A stretch of 64,000 bases of DNA from G942493275 sp942493275 (GTDB lineage Bacteria; Actinomycetota; Coriobacteriia; Anaerosomatales; PHET01). The stretch lies in NCBI GenBank assembly GCA_942493275.1, contig OW818687.1:62001-126000 (forward strand), given 5' to 3'. The position numbers and the translations under genes are program-made. The notes below the pieces were generated by a model. The model was not told the DNA's origin. It made no database searches and worked only from the letters and a program-made list of their open reading frames with translations. This document shows positions 1 through 7,743 of this stretch, piece by piece (the first letter of the stretch is position 1; each line of letters starts with the position of its first letter).

Positions 1-258
1 CTCCTCGGTGGATGCTTGAGAGACCGCGAGCGCTGCCCTGTCGCCCAGACGCGCGATGGTGGCGGCGCGAGACTCGACGCGGTTCTCCACGAGCTGCGTG
101 AGCGTCCTATCGGACGAGATCATCGCCTCTGACGACAGACGGTAGATGCTGACAACGCCAACGACCCCCGCAGCGACCACTGTCGAGACGCCGACAAGCG
201 TGGCAACACGGAGGAAGCGGGTAGCCAGCCCTCCCACTCTTCGCCGGTCCTTGGACAT
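1..258 (-). CDS. N-terminal fragment of a membrane-anchored sensor or transducer (partial)
   Basis: Only the first 86 codons are in the window; the gene runs off the left edge. The ATG at 258 has a strong GGGGAGG about four bases upstream. The protein begins with a basic stretch (MSKDRRR), then one hydrophobic segment at about residues 18-38, then a polar stretch rich in Arg, Glu and Ser that is probably extracytoplasmic. This is how many sensor kinases, chemoreceptors and diguanylate cyclases begin (one membrane helix, then a sensory loop). No catalytic domain is visible, so the class cannot be decided. The next gene downstream of it in the genome lies outside the window. Confidence 0.6.
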   Translation of the reverse strand, partial: MSKDRRRVGGLATRFLRVATLVGVSTVVAAGVVGVVSIYRLSSEAMISSDRTLTQLVENRVESRAATIARLGDRAALAVSQASTEE

Positions 259-333
259 GAGCCTCCCCGACTGTCCGCTAGGGACCTACGACCGTCCTTC
301 ATCGTACTGCAAGACAGGGGCGGGCGGGGCTCG

Positions 334-1077
334 TTACTGAATCGACGGCAGCATCTCGTTGAGCGCGTCCACTGACGGCAAGTACTGAGTCAACCAGCTG
401 ACGAGGACACCCAGCTGACCAGTGAAGATGAGCACGCCGACGACGATCAGAATCACGCCCGCGACCCGATTGATGATGAGCGAGTGGCGGACGAGCCACT
501 TCAGTAGTCCGCTGACACGCCCGAAGAGCAGTGCGGTGAGGATGAACGGGACACCCAGGCCGAGTGAGTACATCAGCAGCATGAGTGCGCCTCGACCCAC
601 GGAACCCGACGAGGTGGCGAGCGCCAGAATCGACCCGAGGATCGGTCCGACGCAAGGCGTCCAACCCGCTGCGAACGCCATGCCCATGACGAGCGCGGCC
701 CAGCGCCCGAACTTGCGAGACCGCTCGAGGTCCATGCGCGCCTCGCCGTACAACCACGGCACCTTGATGATGCCGAGCATGAAGATGCCGAAGATCACGA
801 CCGCGACGCCGCCGATCTTCTCGATCAGGTCGCGGTACTGCACGAGGAACTCGCCCAGGATCGACGCGCTGGCGCCAAGAGAGACGAAGATGATGGAGAA
901 CCCGGCAACGAACATGAACGCCGGTACGATGATCTTTGCGGGGTTGCCGCCCTTGGCGGAAAGCTCCGCCGAGCTCAGCCCGGTCATGAACGACAGGTAG
1001 CCGGGGATCAGAGGAAGCACGCAGGGAGAGAGAAAGGAGATCACTCCTCCGAGAAACGCGATCACCAGATCGAACAT
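334..1077 (-). CDS. ccdA: Cytochrome c biogenesis protein CcdA (thiol-disulfide transmembrane transporter)
   Basis: A 247-residue polytopic membrane protein of the CcdA/DsbD-core family, which carries reducing equivalents from cytoplasmic thioredoxin across the membrane to extracytoplasmic thiol partners. About six hydrophobic segments are visible. The two family cysteines are in FLSPCVLPLIPG (Cys19) and GWTPCVGPILGS (Cys142). I chose the ATG at 1077 because AGGAG lies 11 bases upstream; an ATG at 1098 would add seven residues. Its promoter contains a CsoR-type palindrome, the same arrangement found at the thioredoxin gene at 9.4-9.7 kb, so the electron donor and the transporter are probably co-regulated. 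It follows the cupredoxin-like and HMA genes on the same strand. Confidence 0.93.
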   Translation of the reverse strand: MFDLVIAFLGGVISFLSPCVLPLIPGYLSFMTGLSSAELSAKGGNPAKIIVPAFMFVAGFSIIFVSLGASASILGEFLVQYRDLIEKIGGVAVVIFGIFMLGIIKVPWLYGEARMDLERSRKFGRWAALVMGMAFAAGWTPCVGPILGSILALATSSGSVGRGALMLLMYSLGLGVPFILTALLFGRVSGLLKWLVRHSLIINRVAGVILIVVGVLIFTGQLGVLVSWLTQYLPSVDALNEMLPSIQ

Positions 1078-1138
1078 CCCTGTCACCACTCCTGTCATCG
1101 CCGAACACGACAAACGGACGGCATAACCGTCCGCAGTC

Positions 1139-1167
1139 ACTATACCCTATGGGGTATGCACGTGCAA
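1139..1167 (-). promoter_or_regulatory. ccdA promoter with CsoR-family operator in the spacer
   Basis: Reading on the minus strand: -35 TTGCAC (1162-1167), a 17-bp spacer, -10 TATAGT (1139-1144). The palindrome TATACCCTATGGGGTAT (1141-1157) fills the spacer and overlaps the -10. The same design occurs at 8688-8716 and 9740-9768. Binding by the CsoR-family protein at 8760-9065 is inferred. Confidence 0.8.
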
Positions 1168-1168
1168 C

Positions 1169-1687
1169 TTAGTCGGAGACGATGACCCCCGAGACAGTAC
1201 CGTGGCCGCTCGTGAACGGATAGACGCCGGGATCCAAACCGGGAAGCCGAACGGTGCGCTCGCCGCTCAGGTCGGCCGCGATTCCCAGCTTCTCGATTCG
1301 CACGCCCTTGGCGCTCTGCGCACCCGCACTGAAGCGCATCACCAGCGGGACTCCCGAACGCACGTGAATGTAGTTGGGGACGAACCTTCCCGCGGAGACC
1401 TCGACGTCTATGTGCTGAATATCGCCCTCGGCGCGAGCCTCGCCCGACGAACTCAACACCAGCGTACCTCCGCCCGACGCGTAGTCTCCGGCGAACGCAC
1501 CTCCTACGGCTGCGGCCCCCGTTCTAAAAGCGGGAGTCTCGAAAGCACTGGCGTGCGCCGAAGCGAAGTATCCGAAGGCGGCGAAGACGATCATCGCGCC
1601 AGTAATCGCGGCCGCGGCCAAAGACAACGCGGAGGGGTCTCGCTCCTCAGCCCGTTCAGGTCCGGCGATGTCCGGGGCGAATGCCAC
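1169..1687 (-). CDS. Membrane-anchored cupredoxin-like protein with altered metal ligands
   Basis: 172 residues. A hydrophobic segment at about 22-45 anchors the protein; the rest is a beta-rich domain ending in YPFTSGHGTVSGVIVSD. This matches the end of cupredoxin-like domains found in copper-handling proteins, where the usual motif is close to FTCGMxMxxGxIxV. Here the Cys is Ser, the first Met is His and the second Met is absent, so a normal type-1 copper site is unlikely; the remaining His could still bind metal. The GTG start directly abuts the stop of the upstream HMA gene (TAG then GTG), so the two are almost certainly translationally coupled. Role in metal or redox handling at the membrane is inferred from context. 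Confidence 0.7.
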   Translation of the reverse strand: MAFAPDIAGPERAEERDPSALSLAAAAITGAMIVFAAFGYFASAHASAFETPAFRTGAAAVGGAFAGDYASGGGTLVLSSSGEARAEGDIQHIDVEVSAGRFVPNYIHVRSGVPLVMRFSAGAQSAKGVRIEKLGIAADLSGERTVRLPGLDPGVYPFTSGHGTVSGVIVSD

Positions 1688-1909
1688 CTAGGCCCAGACC
1701 TCCGCCTCATACCCGACGCCGCGAACGGCTTCGACCAGGACATCCGCGGTGACGGCGGCGTCATCGAACGTGACGACCGTCTCCCCTGCGGCTGCGTCGC
1801 TCTTGCTGGCAGTGACGCCATCGAGCTCAGAGAGCGTCATGTCGATGAGCATTGCGCACGAACCGCAGTGCATTCCGCTGGTCCTGAGGCGAACAGTGGT
1901 CTCGGCCAT
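1688..1909 (-). CDS. HMA-domain metallochaperone (CopZ-like)
   Basis: 73 residues forming a single heavy-metal-associated domain with the metal-binding loop GMHCGSC near the N-terminus, followed by the expected beta-alpha-beta pattern (ASKSDAAAGETVVTFDD, then a helix ending VRGVGYEAEVWA). Such proteins carry Cu(I) or another soft metal to P-type ATPases or cuproproteins. The start is the ATG at 1909, with GGAG six bases upstream; an in-frame ATG at 1921 lacks a site. It is the first gene of a two-gene unit with the cupredoxin-like gene, which starts immediately after its stop. No copper ATPase is adjacent; the only metal ATPase in the window is at 50.5-52.8 kb. Confidence 0.88.
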   Translation of the reverse strand: MAETTVRLRTSGMHCGSCAMLIDMTLSELDGVTASKSDAAAGETVVTFDDAAVTADVLVEAVRGVGYEAEVWA

Positions 1910-1941
1910 AAGGCACTCCATTCGTTAGAGGCAGTCAGATG

Positions 1942-1966
1942 GGCACGCAAACGCGATTCGCATGCC
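1942..1966 (-). promoter_or_regulatory. Inverted repeat upstream of the HMA gene (candidate operator)
   Basis: GGCACGCAAA, a 5-base spacer, then TTCGCATGCC: two 10-base arms matching at 8 of 10 positions, 33 bases before the ATG at 1909. It does not resemble the CsoR-type palindrome. The binding protein is unknown. Confidence 0.35.
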
Positions 1967-2015
1967 AACATCCCACCAGCAAAGAAGCCTAAACGCGAAT
2001 AATCGGCCGGGAGCG

Positions 2016-2330
2016 TCAGAGACGACTGCCGCAGTGCGGACACAGCCGCCAGTCGGCGCGCACCGAGCCGCCACACTCGGGGCACACGGCGCGCGAAGCC
2101 CGCGCTGACAAGCGACCGGAAGTCCGAGGAACCCTGGTAAGAGACCAGGCCAGTCCGCCAGCGATCAAACCGGTGAGCAGAGGTACAGTCCACCCCGCAC
2201 CGGTGGTCGCGGTCGAGGCGAGGAAGCCACGGCCTGCGGTGACCGCGTTGAGTACGACAAGGAACAGCAGCGCGGCTACGGCTCCAGCCATTGCGGCGAC
2301 AAGGATCTTGAACAAGCGTCTACGCGTCAC
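2016..2330 (-). CDS. Small membrane protein with C-terminal zinc ribbon
   Basis: About 104 residues from the GTG at 2330 (AGGG six bases upstream); an ATG at 2387, just after the regulator gene's stop, would add 19 residues but has no visible ribosome site. Two hydrophobic segments (about residues 6-28 and 43-60) are followed by a C-terminal zinc ribbon with paired cysteines: CPECGGS and, 15 residues later, CPHCGSRL at the extreme C-terminus. The function is unknown. It lies downstream of the RpoN/kinase/NtrC genes on the same strand and may be the last gene of that operon. Confidence 0.65.
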   Translation of the reverse strand: MTRRRLFKILVAAMAGAVAALLFLVVLNAVTAGRGFLASTATTGAGWTVPLLTGLIAGGLAWSLTRVPRTSGRLSARASRAVCPECGGSVRADWRLCPHCGSRL

Positions 2331-2391
2331 GGGTACCCTGTCGAAGACGGACAACGAATGCCCCGGGAAGTGCAAGGCTTGTGCCATACAG

Positions 2392-3741
2392 TTACAAGCC
2401 GAGTCGCTGCATCCTTGCCTCAAGCGTCTTAGGGGTCAGACCGAGCAGCTTGGCAGCTTTGGGGACGCTTGAGCCGGTACGGTCAAGCGCCTGCCTGACG
2501 AGGTCAAGCTCGACCTCCTCGAGGTTCACGCCGTCGTCCGGCAGTACGTAGCACGACGTGCCCCGTGTCGCTCCCGCCAATCCTGCGCGAACCTCGGCCG
2601 GCAGGTCCTCGATCCCGAATTCGTCGCCATGCGACAGGATCACCATTCGCTCGATCGTGTTCTCGAGTTCACGGATGTTGCCCGGCCACTGGTACGTGGC
2701 GAGGGCCTGTACCGCGTCAGAGCTGAGCCGTTTCGAGCCCGCCTTGTACTTGTCGAGGAAGTGCGCCACCAGCAGAGGTATGTCGCTTGCGCGCTGACGC
2801 AACGGTGGCAGCGTCACCGGGACGACGTTGAGCCGGTAGTACAGGTCTTCTCGGAAGTCACCGTCGGCGATGAGGACCTGGAGATCCCGGTTGGTCGCGG
2901 CGACCACACGCACGTCGATGTCGATGCTCCGCGTACCGCCGAGCCGCTCGAAGCGCCGCTCCTGCAAGACGCGAAGCAGTTTCACCTGGGTTGCCGGCGA
3001 GATGTCGCCTATCTCGTCGAGGAACAACGTGCCGCCGTTCGCAAGCTCGAACCGGCCGGGCTTCGCGGTCATCGCACCGGTGAACGCGCCCTTCTCGTAG
3101 CCGAACAGCTCACTCTCCAGCAGAGTCTCGGGCAGTGCGCCCGCGCTTACCGAGACAAACGGCTTGGTCGCCCGTTCGGAGAGGTTGTGGATGGCCCGCG
3201 CGATCAGTTCCTTGCCGGTGCCGGACTCCCCGTAGATCATGACCGTCGCGATGGTGGGCGCCACCTTGCGAACCGTGTCGAGCACGTCGAGCATCTTTGG
3301 CTCGGAGGCCACGATGCCTTCGACGTCGTACTCGCGATCGAGCTCCTCTCGGAGACGCTCGACCTCGGCTGCGAGGTCGTGATACTCGAGTACCTTCGCG
3401 ATCGCGAGCTTGAGTTCCTCGAGGTCGAACGGCTTGGTCAGGTACTCGCTCGCGCCGGCCTTCATCGCCTCGACCGCGAGCGCGACGTTGCCATGCGCGG
3501 TAAGCATGATCACGGGGAACGACATGCCCTTGGAGCGAATCCGGCGCAAGACCTCCATGCCATCAGGCTCGGGCATGCGGTGGTCGAGGACCATGACGTC
3601 CGGCTCCAGTTCGGCGATGGCAGCGAGCGCCTCCTTGCCGTCGGCCGCTTCGACTACCTCGAAGCCCTCGCCGGAGAGAGCCTGACCAAGCACCCAGCGC
3701 ATGTTCTTCTCATCATCGGCGATCAGAATGCGTTTAACCAT
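2392..3741 (-). CDS. Sigma-54-dependent response regulator (NtrC/AtoC family)
   Basis: 449 residues with three domains: receiver (about 1-120; Asp9-Asp10 acidic pair, phosphoacceptor Asp53 in VLDHRMPEPDG, Lys in YLTKPF), AAA+ sigma-54-interaction domain (about 145-380; Walker A GESGTGKE, the sigma-54 contact loop ELFGYEKGAFTGA, Walker B TLFLDEIGD), and a Fis-type helix-turn-helix at the C-terminus (VPKAAKLLGLTPKTLEARM). It hydrolyses ATP to open sigma-54 promoters after phosphorylation. The ATG at 3741 follows GGAGG by 11 bases; a GTG at 3759 has no site. The adjacent histidine kinase is its likely partner and RpoN is encoded just upstream, so the operon holds the whole signalling chain. Confidence 0.95.
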   Translation of the reverse strand: MVKRILIADDEKNMRWVLGQALSGEGFEVVEAADGKEALAAIAELEPDVMVLDHRMPEPDGMEVLRRIRSKGMSFPVIMLTAHGNVALAVEAMKAGASEYLTKPFDLEELKLAIAKVLEYHDLAAEVERLREELDREYDVEGIVASEPKMLDVLDTVRKVAPTIATVMIYGESGTGKELIARAIHNLSERATKPFVSVSAGALPETLLESELFGYEKGAFTGAMTAKPGRFELANGGTLFLDEIGDISPATQVKLLRVLQERRFERLGGTRSIDIDVRVVAATNRDLQVLIADGDFREDLYYRLNVVPVTLPPLRQRASDIPLLVAHFLDKYKAGSKRLSSDAVQALATYQWPGNIRELENTIERMVILSHGDEFGIEDLPAEVRAGLAGATRGTSCYVLPDDGVNLEEVELDLVRQALDRTGSSVPKAAKLLGLTPKTLEARMQRLGL

Positions 3742-3758
3742 CGAGTTGGAATCCTCCA

Positions 3759-5291
3759 CTAGTCGAGTGCTGCGGGAAGCTTGACCCGAAACGTCGTGCC
3801 CTGCGATGAACTGACCACTTCGATATGCCCATCATGCTCATCGATGATGCGATGCACGATGGTCAGGCCGAGTCCCGTTCCTTCGGCTCGCTTGGTGAAG
3901 AACGGGTCGAACACCTTTGAGAGGTCCCCCGGGGCGATGCCGGGCCCATTGTCGCTGACCACGGTCTCGACGTAGTCGCCGTCAATGGACGTCGAGACGT
4001 CGATGACGCCGCCCTCCTCGCCCATCGCCTGCACGGCGTTGGTGACCAGGTTGAGAAACACCTGCTTGAGCTGATCCGGATCGCCGACGACCTTGGGGAC
4101 GTCCTCGCCAAAGTGCGTCTCGATGTACACGTTGGATTGGCTTGCGAATCGCCCCGTGAACAGCACGACGTCTTCGAGGACCTCGGCGACGTCGATATGC
4201 ACGAGCGTCGGCTTGCTCGGCCGCCCAAAGTCAAGGAGGGCCTTGATGACCTTGTCCAGCCGATCGATCTCCTGCTTGATGACCTCGGCGGCGCTCCGTA
4301 TGCGCTGCGGATCGCACTGCGCATCCTCGAGCAGTTGCACGCTCGCCCGGATGACTCCCAGCGGGTTGCGCACCTCGTGCGCGACTCCGGCGGTGAGCTC
4401 GCCCATCGCTGCGAGCCGGTCGGCCCGGATGAGCTGGTCGGTGAGAGCCTTGATGTCGGACACGTCTTCGAGCGTGACGACCGCGCCGAGAACCGTGCCG
4501 CCGACCGCCCTCATCCGGGAAGTGGACGCCTGCACGTGGATCGTGGTGCCCTTCACGGTTTTGAGCGTCGTCTCCCGCGTCTGCAGGGGCGCCCTGCCCG
4601 AGAGGACCTTCGTGACGTCTCCGGTGAGGCCGCCGTCCTCGGTGAACAGCGAGGAGATGGGCTTGGGAACCATCTCGTACTCTGAGATGCCGAGCATCCT
4701 CTCGGCGGCCGCATTGGCGGTCGCAACGGATGCATCCGGGCTTACGGTCAGCACGCCCGACGTGATCGAGCGAAGAATGGACGAGGTATAGTCGCGCACG
4801 TTGATGAGCTGGATCGCGCGCTCCTCGAGCTTCTTATATGCCTCTTCGAGCTGGAGCGACACCTCTTGGAGATCTCGCGCCTTTGCCTCTTCCACGTCGC
4901 GCACCCACCCGAAGAGCCAGCCGATGGCGAAGTACGACGATATCTCCAGCAGGTTGTCGGCGCCCATGCCGAGTGCGGCGTTGAGCGACATCTCGGCGTG
5001 GATCCAGAAAGGCAGCGAGCATGCGAGTGCAGTGAGCAGGCCGCCGCGCCGGCCAAAGACGAACGCGGCGTAGATGATAGGGATGAAGTACAGGCGCCTG
5101 TAGAGCAGGTGGAGCGGGATGCTGCCGGCCGTGGTGCTGGTGAACAGGTGGAGGACCGTGATCACGAGCACCATCGCGACGATGATCGTGATAGCGCGCG
5201 CGTTGCCGCCACGAGACTCCGGCGCCGCCGAGCCATCCGGCGTCTCCGAAACCTTTGGCGGTCGCAGCAGTCCGAACCTGTCCGGGCTCAT
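3759..5291 (-). CDS. PAS-containing sensor histidine kinase (NtrB type)
   Basis: 510 residues. Residues about 35-140 form a membrane-embedded N-terminal region of several helices, similar to the MASE/DUF4118 style of membrane sensor. A helical linker (about 140-165) precedes a PAS domain (about 170-280), then the dimerisation domain with phosphoacceptor His in AHEVRNPLGVIRAS, and an HATPase domain with N box NLVTNAVQAMG, G1 DNGPGIAPG, F box FDPFFTKR and G2 GTGLGLTI. The ATG at 5291 overlaps the rpoN stop as ATGA, so it is coupled to rpoN. It ends directly before the response regulator gene and should phosphorylate it. The input signal is unknown. Confidence 0.93.
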   Translation of the reverse strand: MSPDRFGLLRPPKVSETPDGSAAPESRGGNARAITIIVAMVLVITVLHLFTSTTAGSIPLHLLYRRLYFIPIIYAAFVFGRRGGLLTALACSLPFWIHAEMSLNAALGMGADNLLEISSYFAIGWLFGWVRDVEEAKARDLQEVSLQLEEAYKKLEERAIQLINVRDYTSSILRSITSGVLTVSPDASVATANAAAERMLGISEYEMVPKPISSLFTEDGGLTGDVTKVLSGRAPLQTRETTLKTVKGTTIHVQASTSRMRAVGGTVLGAVVTLEDVSDIKALTDQLIRADRLAAMGELTAGVAHEVRNPLGVIRASVQLLEDAQCDPQRIRSAAEVIKQEIDRLDKVIKALLDFGRPSKPTLVHIDVAEVLEDVVLFTGRFASQSNVYIETHFGEDVPKVVGDPDQLKQVFLNLVTNAVQAMGEEGGVIDVSTSIDGDYVETVVSDNGPGIAPGDLSKVFDPFFTKRAEGTGLGLTIVHRIIDEHDGHIEVVSSSQGTTFRVKLPAALD

Positions 5292-6679
5292 CGGCGGCGC
5301 CGCGCCCAACTCGGTTCTATCCCCAGTTCCTCGCGGTACTTCGCAACAGTGCGCCGCGCGACTTTGACCCCTTCGTCCGAGAGGATCTCGGCGAGTTTCT
5401 GGTCCGACAGCGGCTTGAGAATGTCCTCCTCCTTGACGATGTCGCGCAGGCGCTGCTTGATGCTGGTCGCCGCGACGTCCATGCCCGACGAGGTGCGGTA
5501 GCCGCCGCTGAAGAAGTGCTTGAGCTCAAACAGACCGTACGGAGTGGCCATGTACTTGCCGGTGACGCCTCGCGAGACGGTGGACAGGTGCACACCGATC
5601 TCGACTGCGACGTCCTCCAGGCGCAGCGGGCGCAGCGGCCCCGTGCCGTCCTCGAAGAAGTCCTTCTGCACGTCGAGGATGATCTCGGTGATGCGGCTCA
5701 CGGTGTCGCGGCGACGGTCGACGTTCTTGATGAAGCTCTCCGCCGAGCGAATCTTGTCTTTTAGGTAGCGCCGCGTGTCGTCATCAGCCGTGGAGCTCGT
5801 CTTGAGCATCGCCCGATACCTCGGCGAGACCTTGAGCGTTGGCAGCGCTTCGTTGTTGGGGATGATGAGCCACTCGTCCCCAAAGCGCCTGAGAGTCACG
5901 TCGGGGATGATGTAGCCCGGCGAGGGTCCCGGCGAGAACGCTCCCGCCGGCCTCGGGTTGAGGTCGCGCAGGATATCGACGAGCCTTCGGACCTCGGCTT
6001 CATCCACGCCCAAGGACTTGGCGACCTTGCGGTAGTGGTTCGCGGCCACGTCGTCGAGATGCTCGCGCGCAATACGCATGAGCAGGGGCTCGACCAGGCC
6101 GAGGTACTCCAGCTGGATGCACAGCGCCTCAGGCAGGTCGCGTGCGCCGACACCGGGAGGGTCGAGCTGCTGTACCGCACGCAGCCCCGCTTCGGCGGCC
6201 TCGTGCGAGACGCCTGCTAGTGCCGCGACCTCGGAGAGCTCACCGACGAAGAAGCCGTCGTGGTCGAGCGAACCGATGACCGCCTGCGCCGCGTGGTCCA
6301 CCTCGTCGGTCAGGTCCAGCATCGCCAGCTGCTCGATCAGGTAGTCGTCGAAGCTTTGGACTCCCCCGACGAACTCCTCGGTGTTGGTCTGCTCGGCGTT
6401 CGGGTCCCGGGGCGAGGTCTGCTCCATCGAGTCGAGGTCGTTGTACATCTCGACCCACTCGTCCCACGACCGCTCGTCCTCCGGCGGTTCGGAGCCCTCA
6501 TCGGTATCGAGGGGCTCATTGTCCGTCTCGTCGACTTCCAGGACAGGGTTCTCCAACATCTCGACCTCGATCATCTGCTGGAGGTCGATGATGGGCATGG
6601 CAAGGATGTTCAGCCCCTGGTAGACCTGGGGCGACAGAGTCACCTTCTGCCGTAATTCCGGCCTTTGCGACAGATCCAC
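5288..6679 (-). CDS. rpoN: RNA polymerase sigma-54 factor
   Basis: 463 residues. Region I is the Gln/Leu-rich N-terminus (LSQRPELRQKVTLSPQ, then LQQMIEVEMLENPVLEVDE); an acidic region II follows, then the core-binding domain and the C-terminal DNA-binding domain with the diagnostic RpoN box ARRTVAKYRE and a helix-turn-helix. It directs polymerase to -24/-12 promoters that need an AAA+ activator. I chose the GTG at 6679 because GGGGAGG sits four bases upstream. The gene is followed, with a 4-base overlap, by a histidine kinase and then an NtrC-type activator. Sigma-54 is rare in Actinobacteria. A -24/-12-like element lies in its own promoter. Confidence 0.96.
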   Translation of the reverse strand: MDLSQRPELRQKVTLSPQVYQGLNILAMPIIDLQQMIEVEMLENPVLEVDETDNEPLDTDEGSEPPEDERSWDEWVEMYNDLDSMEQTSPRDPNAEQTNTEEFVGGVQSFDDYLIEQLAMLDLTDEVDHAAQAVIGSLDHDGFFVGELSEVAALAGVSHEAAEAGLRAVQQLDPPGVGARDLPEALCIQLEYLGLVEPLLMRIAREHLDDVAANHYRKVAKSLGVDEAEVRRLVDILRDLNPRPAGAFSPGPSPGYIIPDVTLRRFGDEWLIIPNNEALPTLKVSPRYRAMLKTSSTADDDTRRYLKDKIRSAESFIKNVDRRRDTVSRITEIILDVQKDFFEDGTGPLRPLRLEDVAVEIGVHLSTVSRGVTGKYMATPYGLFELKHFFSGGYRTSSGMDVAATSIKQRLRDIVKEEDILKPLSDQKLAEILSDEGVKVARRTVAKYREELGIEPSWARRRR

Positions 6680-6727
6680 GGTGCCTCCCCGCTCCGCGGC
6701 AGGGACCGACCAAAAGTGCGGCCCCAC

Positions 6728-6743
6728 TGCAAAAAATATACCA
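6728..6743 (-). promoter_or_regulatory. Candidate sigma-54 promoter of rpoN
   Basis: On the minus strand the sequence is TGGTATATTTTTTGCA, matching the -24/-12 consensus TGGCACG-N4-TTGCA at TGG, at A in position 5 and at TTGCA, with the exact GG-N10-GC spacing. It would start transcription about 38 bases before the GTG of rpoN, implying autoregulation. Confidence 0.6.
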
Positions 6744-6765
6744 CCCAGCGGGGAGTTCCTCCCGC

Positions 6766-7743
6766 TTAGTCGGGCGGCGGCAGCCCCGGGGTCGCTCGCC
6801 CGCGTTCAGGCAACTGAACCACGATTATGGCCGCGACAACAAGCAGACCGCCGAGAATCTGGGTGACCGTGAGCGCCTCGCCAAACAACAGGAACGCTCC
6901 GAGTCCCGCGATGAACGGCTCGATGGTCGAGGTCACCGTCGCGTTGGTGGGCGCGATGTGATGCAGCGCCGCAAGAAACGCCGTGAACGGGATTACCGTG
7001 CTCACGACCGCAACGAACAACACCGCAGCGGCGCTCTGCGGAGACGTGAACAGTGCGATCACGCGCGCCGGCCCCACGACGACAAGCCAGAAAACGGAGG
7101 CGAAACCCAGCCCGTACACGAGCAGGGTGTAGGGCCGGTACCGCCCGCTCGCCCAGCTGCCCATGAGCGAGTAGCCCGCGAAGAACACCGCCGAGGCGAG
7201 ACCCCACGCGATGCCTTCGGGTGAGACCGAGAGCCCGTCCCCTCCGATGGCACCCACCACCAGCGCGCACCCGGTGACGGACAACGCGACTCCGGCCGGT
7301 AGCGCCCACGAGAACTTGTGGCGAAGGAACAGCACGCCGACGACGAGCACGATGATCGGAGCCAGGTACTCGAGAAGGATGGCGGTCGCGACGTCGGTGA
7401 GCGAAATCGTCTTGAAGTAGGTGTAGTGGACCATCGCCAGACCCGCCACGCCGAAGGCGGCGAAGAATGGGAGGTCTTTGGCCTTGCACGCGAGTGCCCC
7501 GCGCTCCCTGAGCAGCAGGAACACCAGCAGCACGACGAACGCCGCCAACGCGCGCCCGCCGGAGAGAACCGTGGGCTCGATCGTGATCCCGAGAGGCGGT
7601 ATCGGCCAGTCGGCGGTCGCCGCCGAGGGCTGCGTGAACAGCCACTTCGCCGTCAGACCACCACTCGCCCAGCACACCGCAGCCAGCAGCGTCAGCAAGT
7701 ATCCCTTGAGCGGACGTGCCGCTTCGCTAGCCGAGACCGGCAT
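6766..7743 (-). CDS. EamA-family transporter (drug/metabolite transporter superfamily)
   Basis: 325 residues with about ten hydrophobic helices arranged as two EamA repeats (about 10-155 and 170-310), typical for this family of small-metabolite exporters. Recognisable stretches include AAVCWASGGLTAKWLF at the start of repeat 1 and TSTIEPFIAGLGAFLLFGE in repeat 2. The substrate cannot be predicted. The ATG at 7743 is preceded by GAGGAG four bases away, inside the end of the upstream cation-diffusion-facilitator gene (17-base overlap), so both are read from the csoR-side promoter region. The long in-frame extension upstream of 7743 is read-through of the other gene's frame and is not coding. 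Confidence 0.88.
   Translation of the reverse strand: MPVSASEAARPLKGYLLTLLAAVCWASGGLTAKWLFTQPSAATADWPIPPLGITIEPTVLSGGRALAAFVVLLVFLLLRERGALACKAKDLPFFAAFGVAGLAMVHYTYFKTISLTDVATAILLEYLAPIIVLVVGVLFLRHKFSWALPAGVALSVTGCALVVGAIGGDGLSVSPEGIAWGLASAVFFAGYSLMGSWASGRYRPYTLLVYGLGFASVFWLVVVGPARVIALFTSPQSAAAVLFVAVVSTVIPFTAFLAALHHIAPTNATVTSTIEPFIAGLGAFLLFGEALTVTQILGGLLVVAAIIVVQLPERGRATPGLPPPD

Noticed and set aside
2629..3762. Plus-strand open frame of 377 codons antisense to the NtrC-type regulator
   Set aside because: Shadow of a well-supported gene; no domain and no ribosome site.
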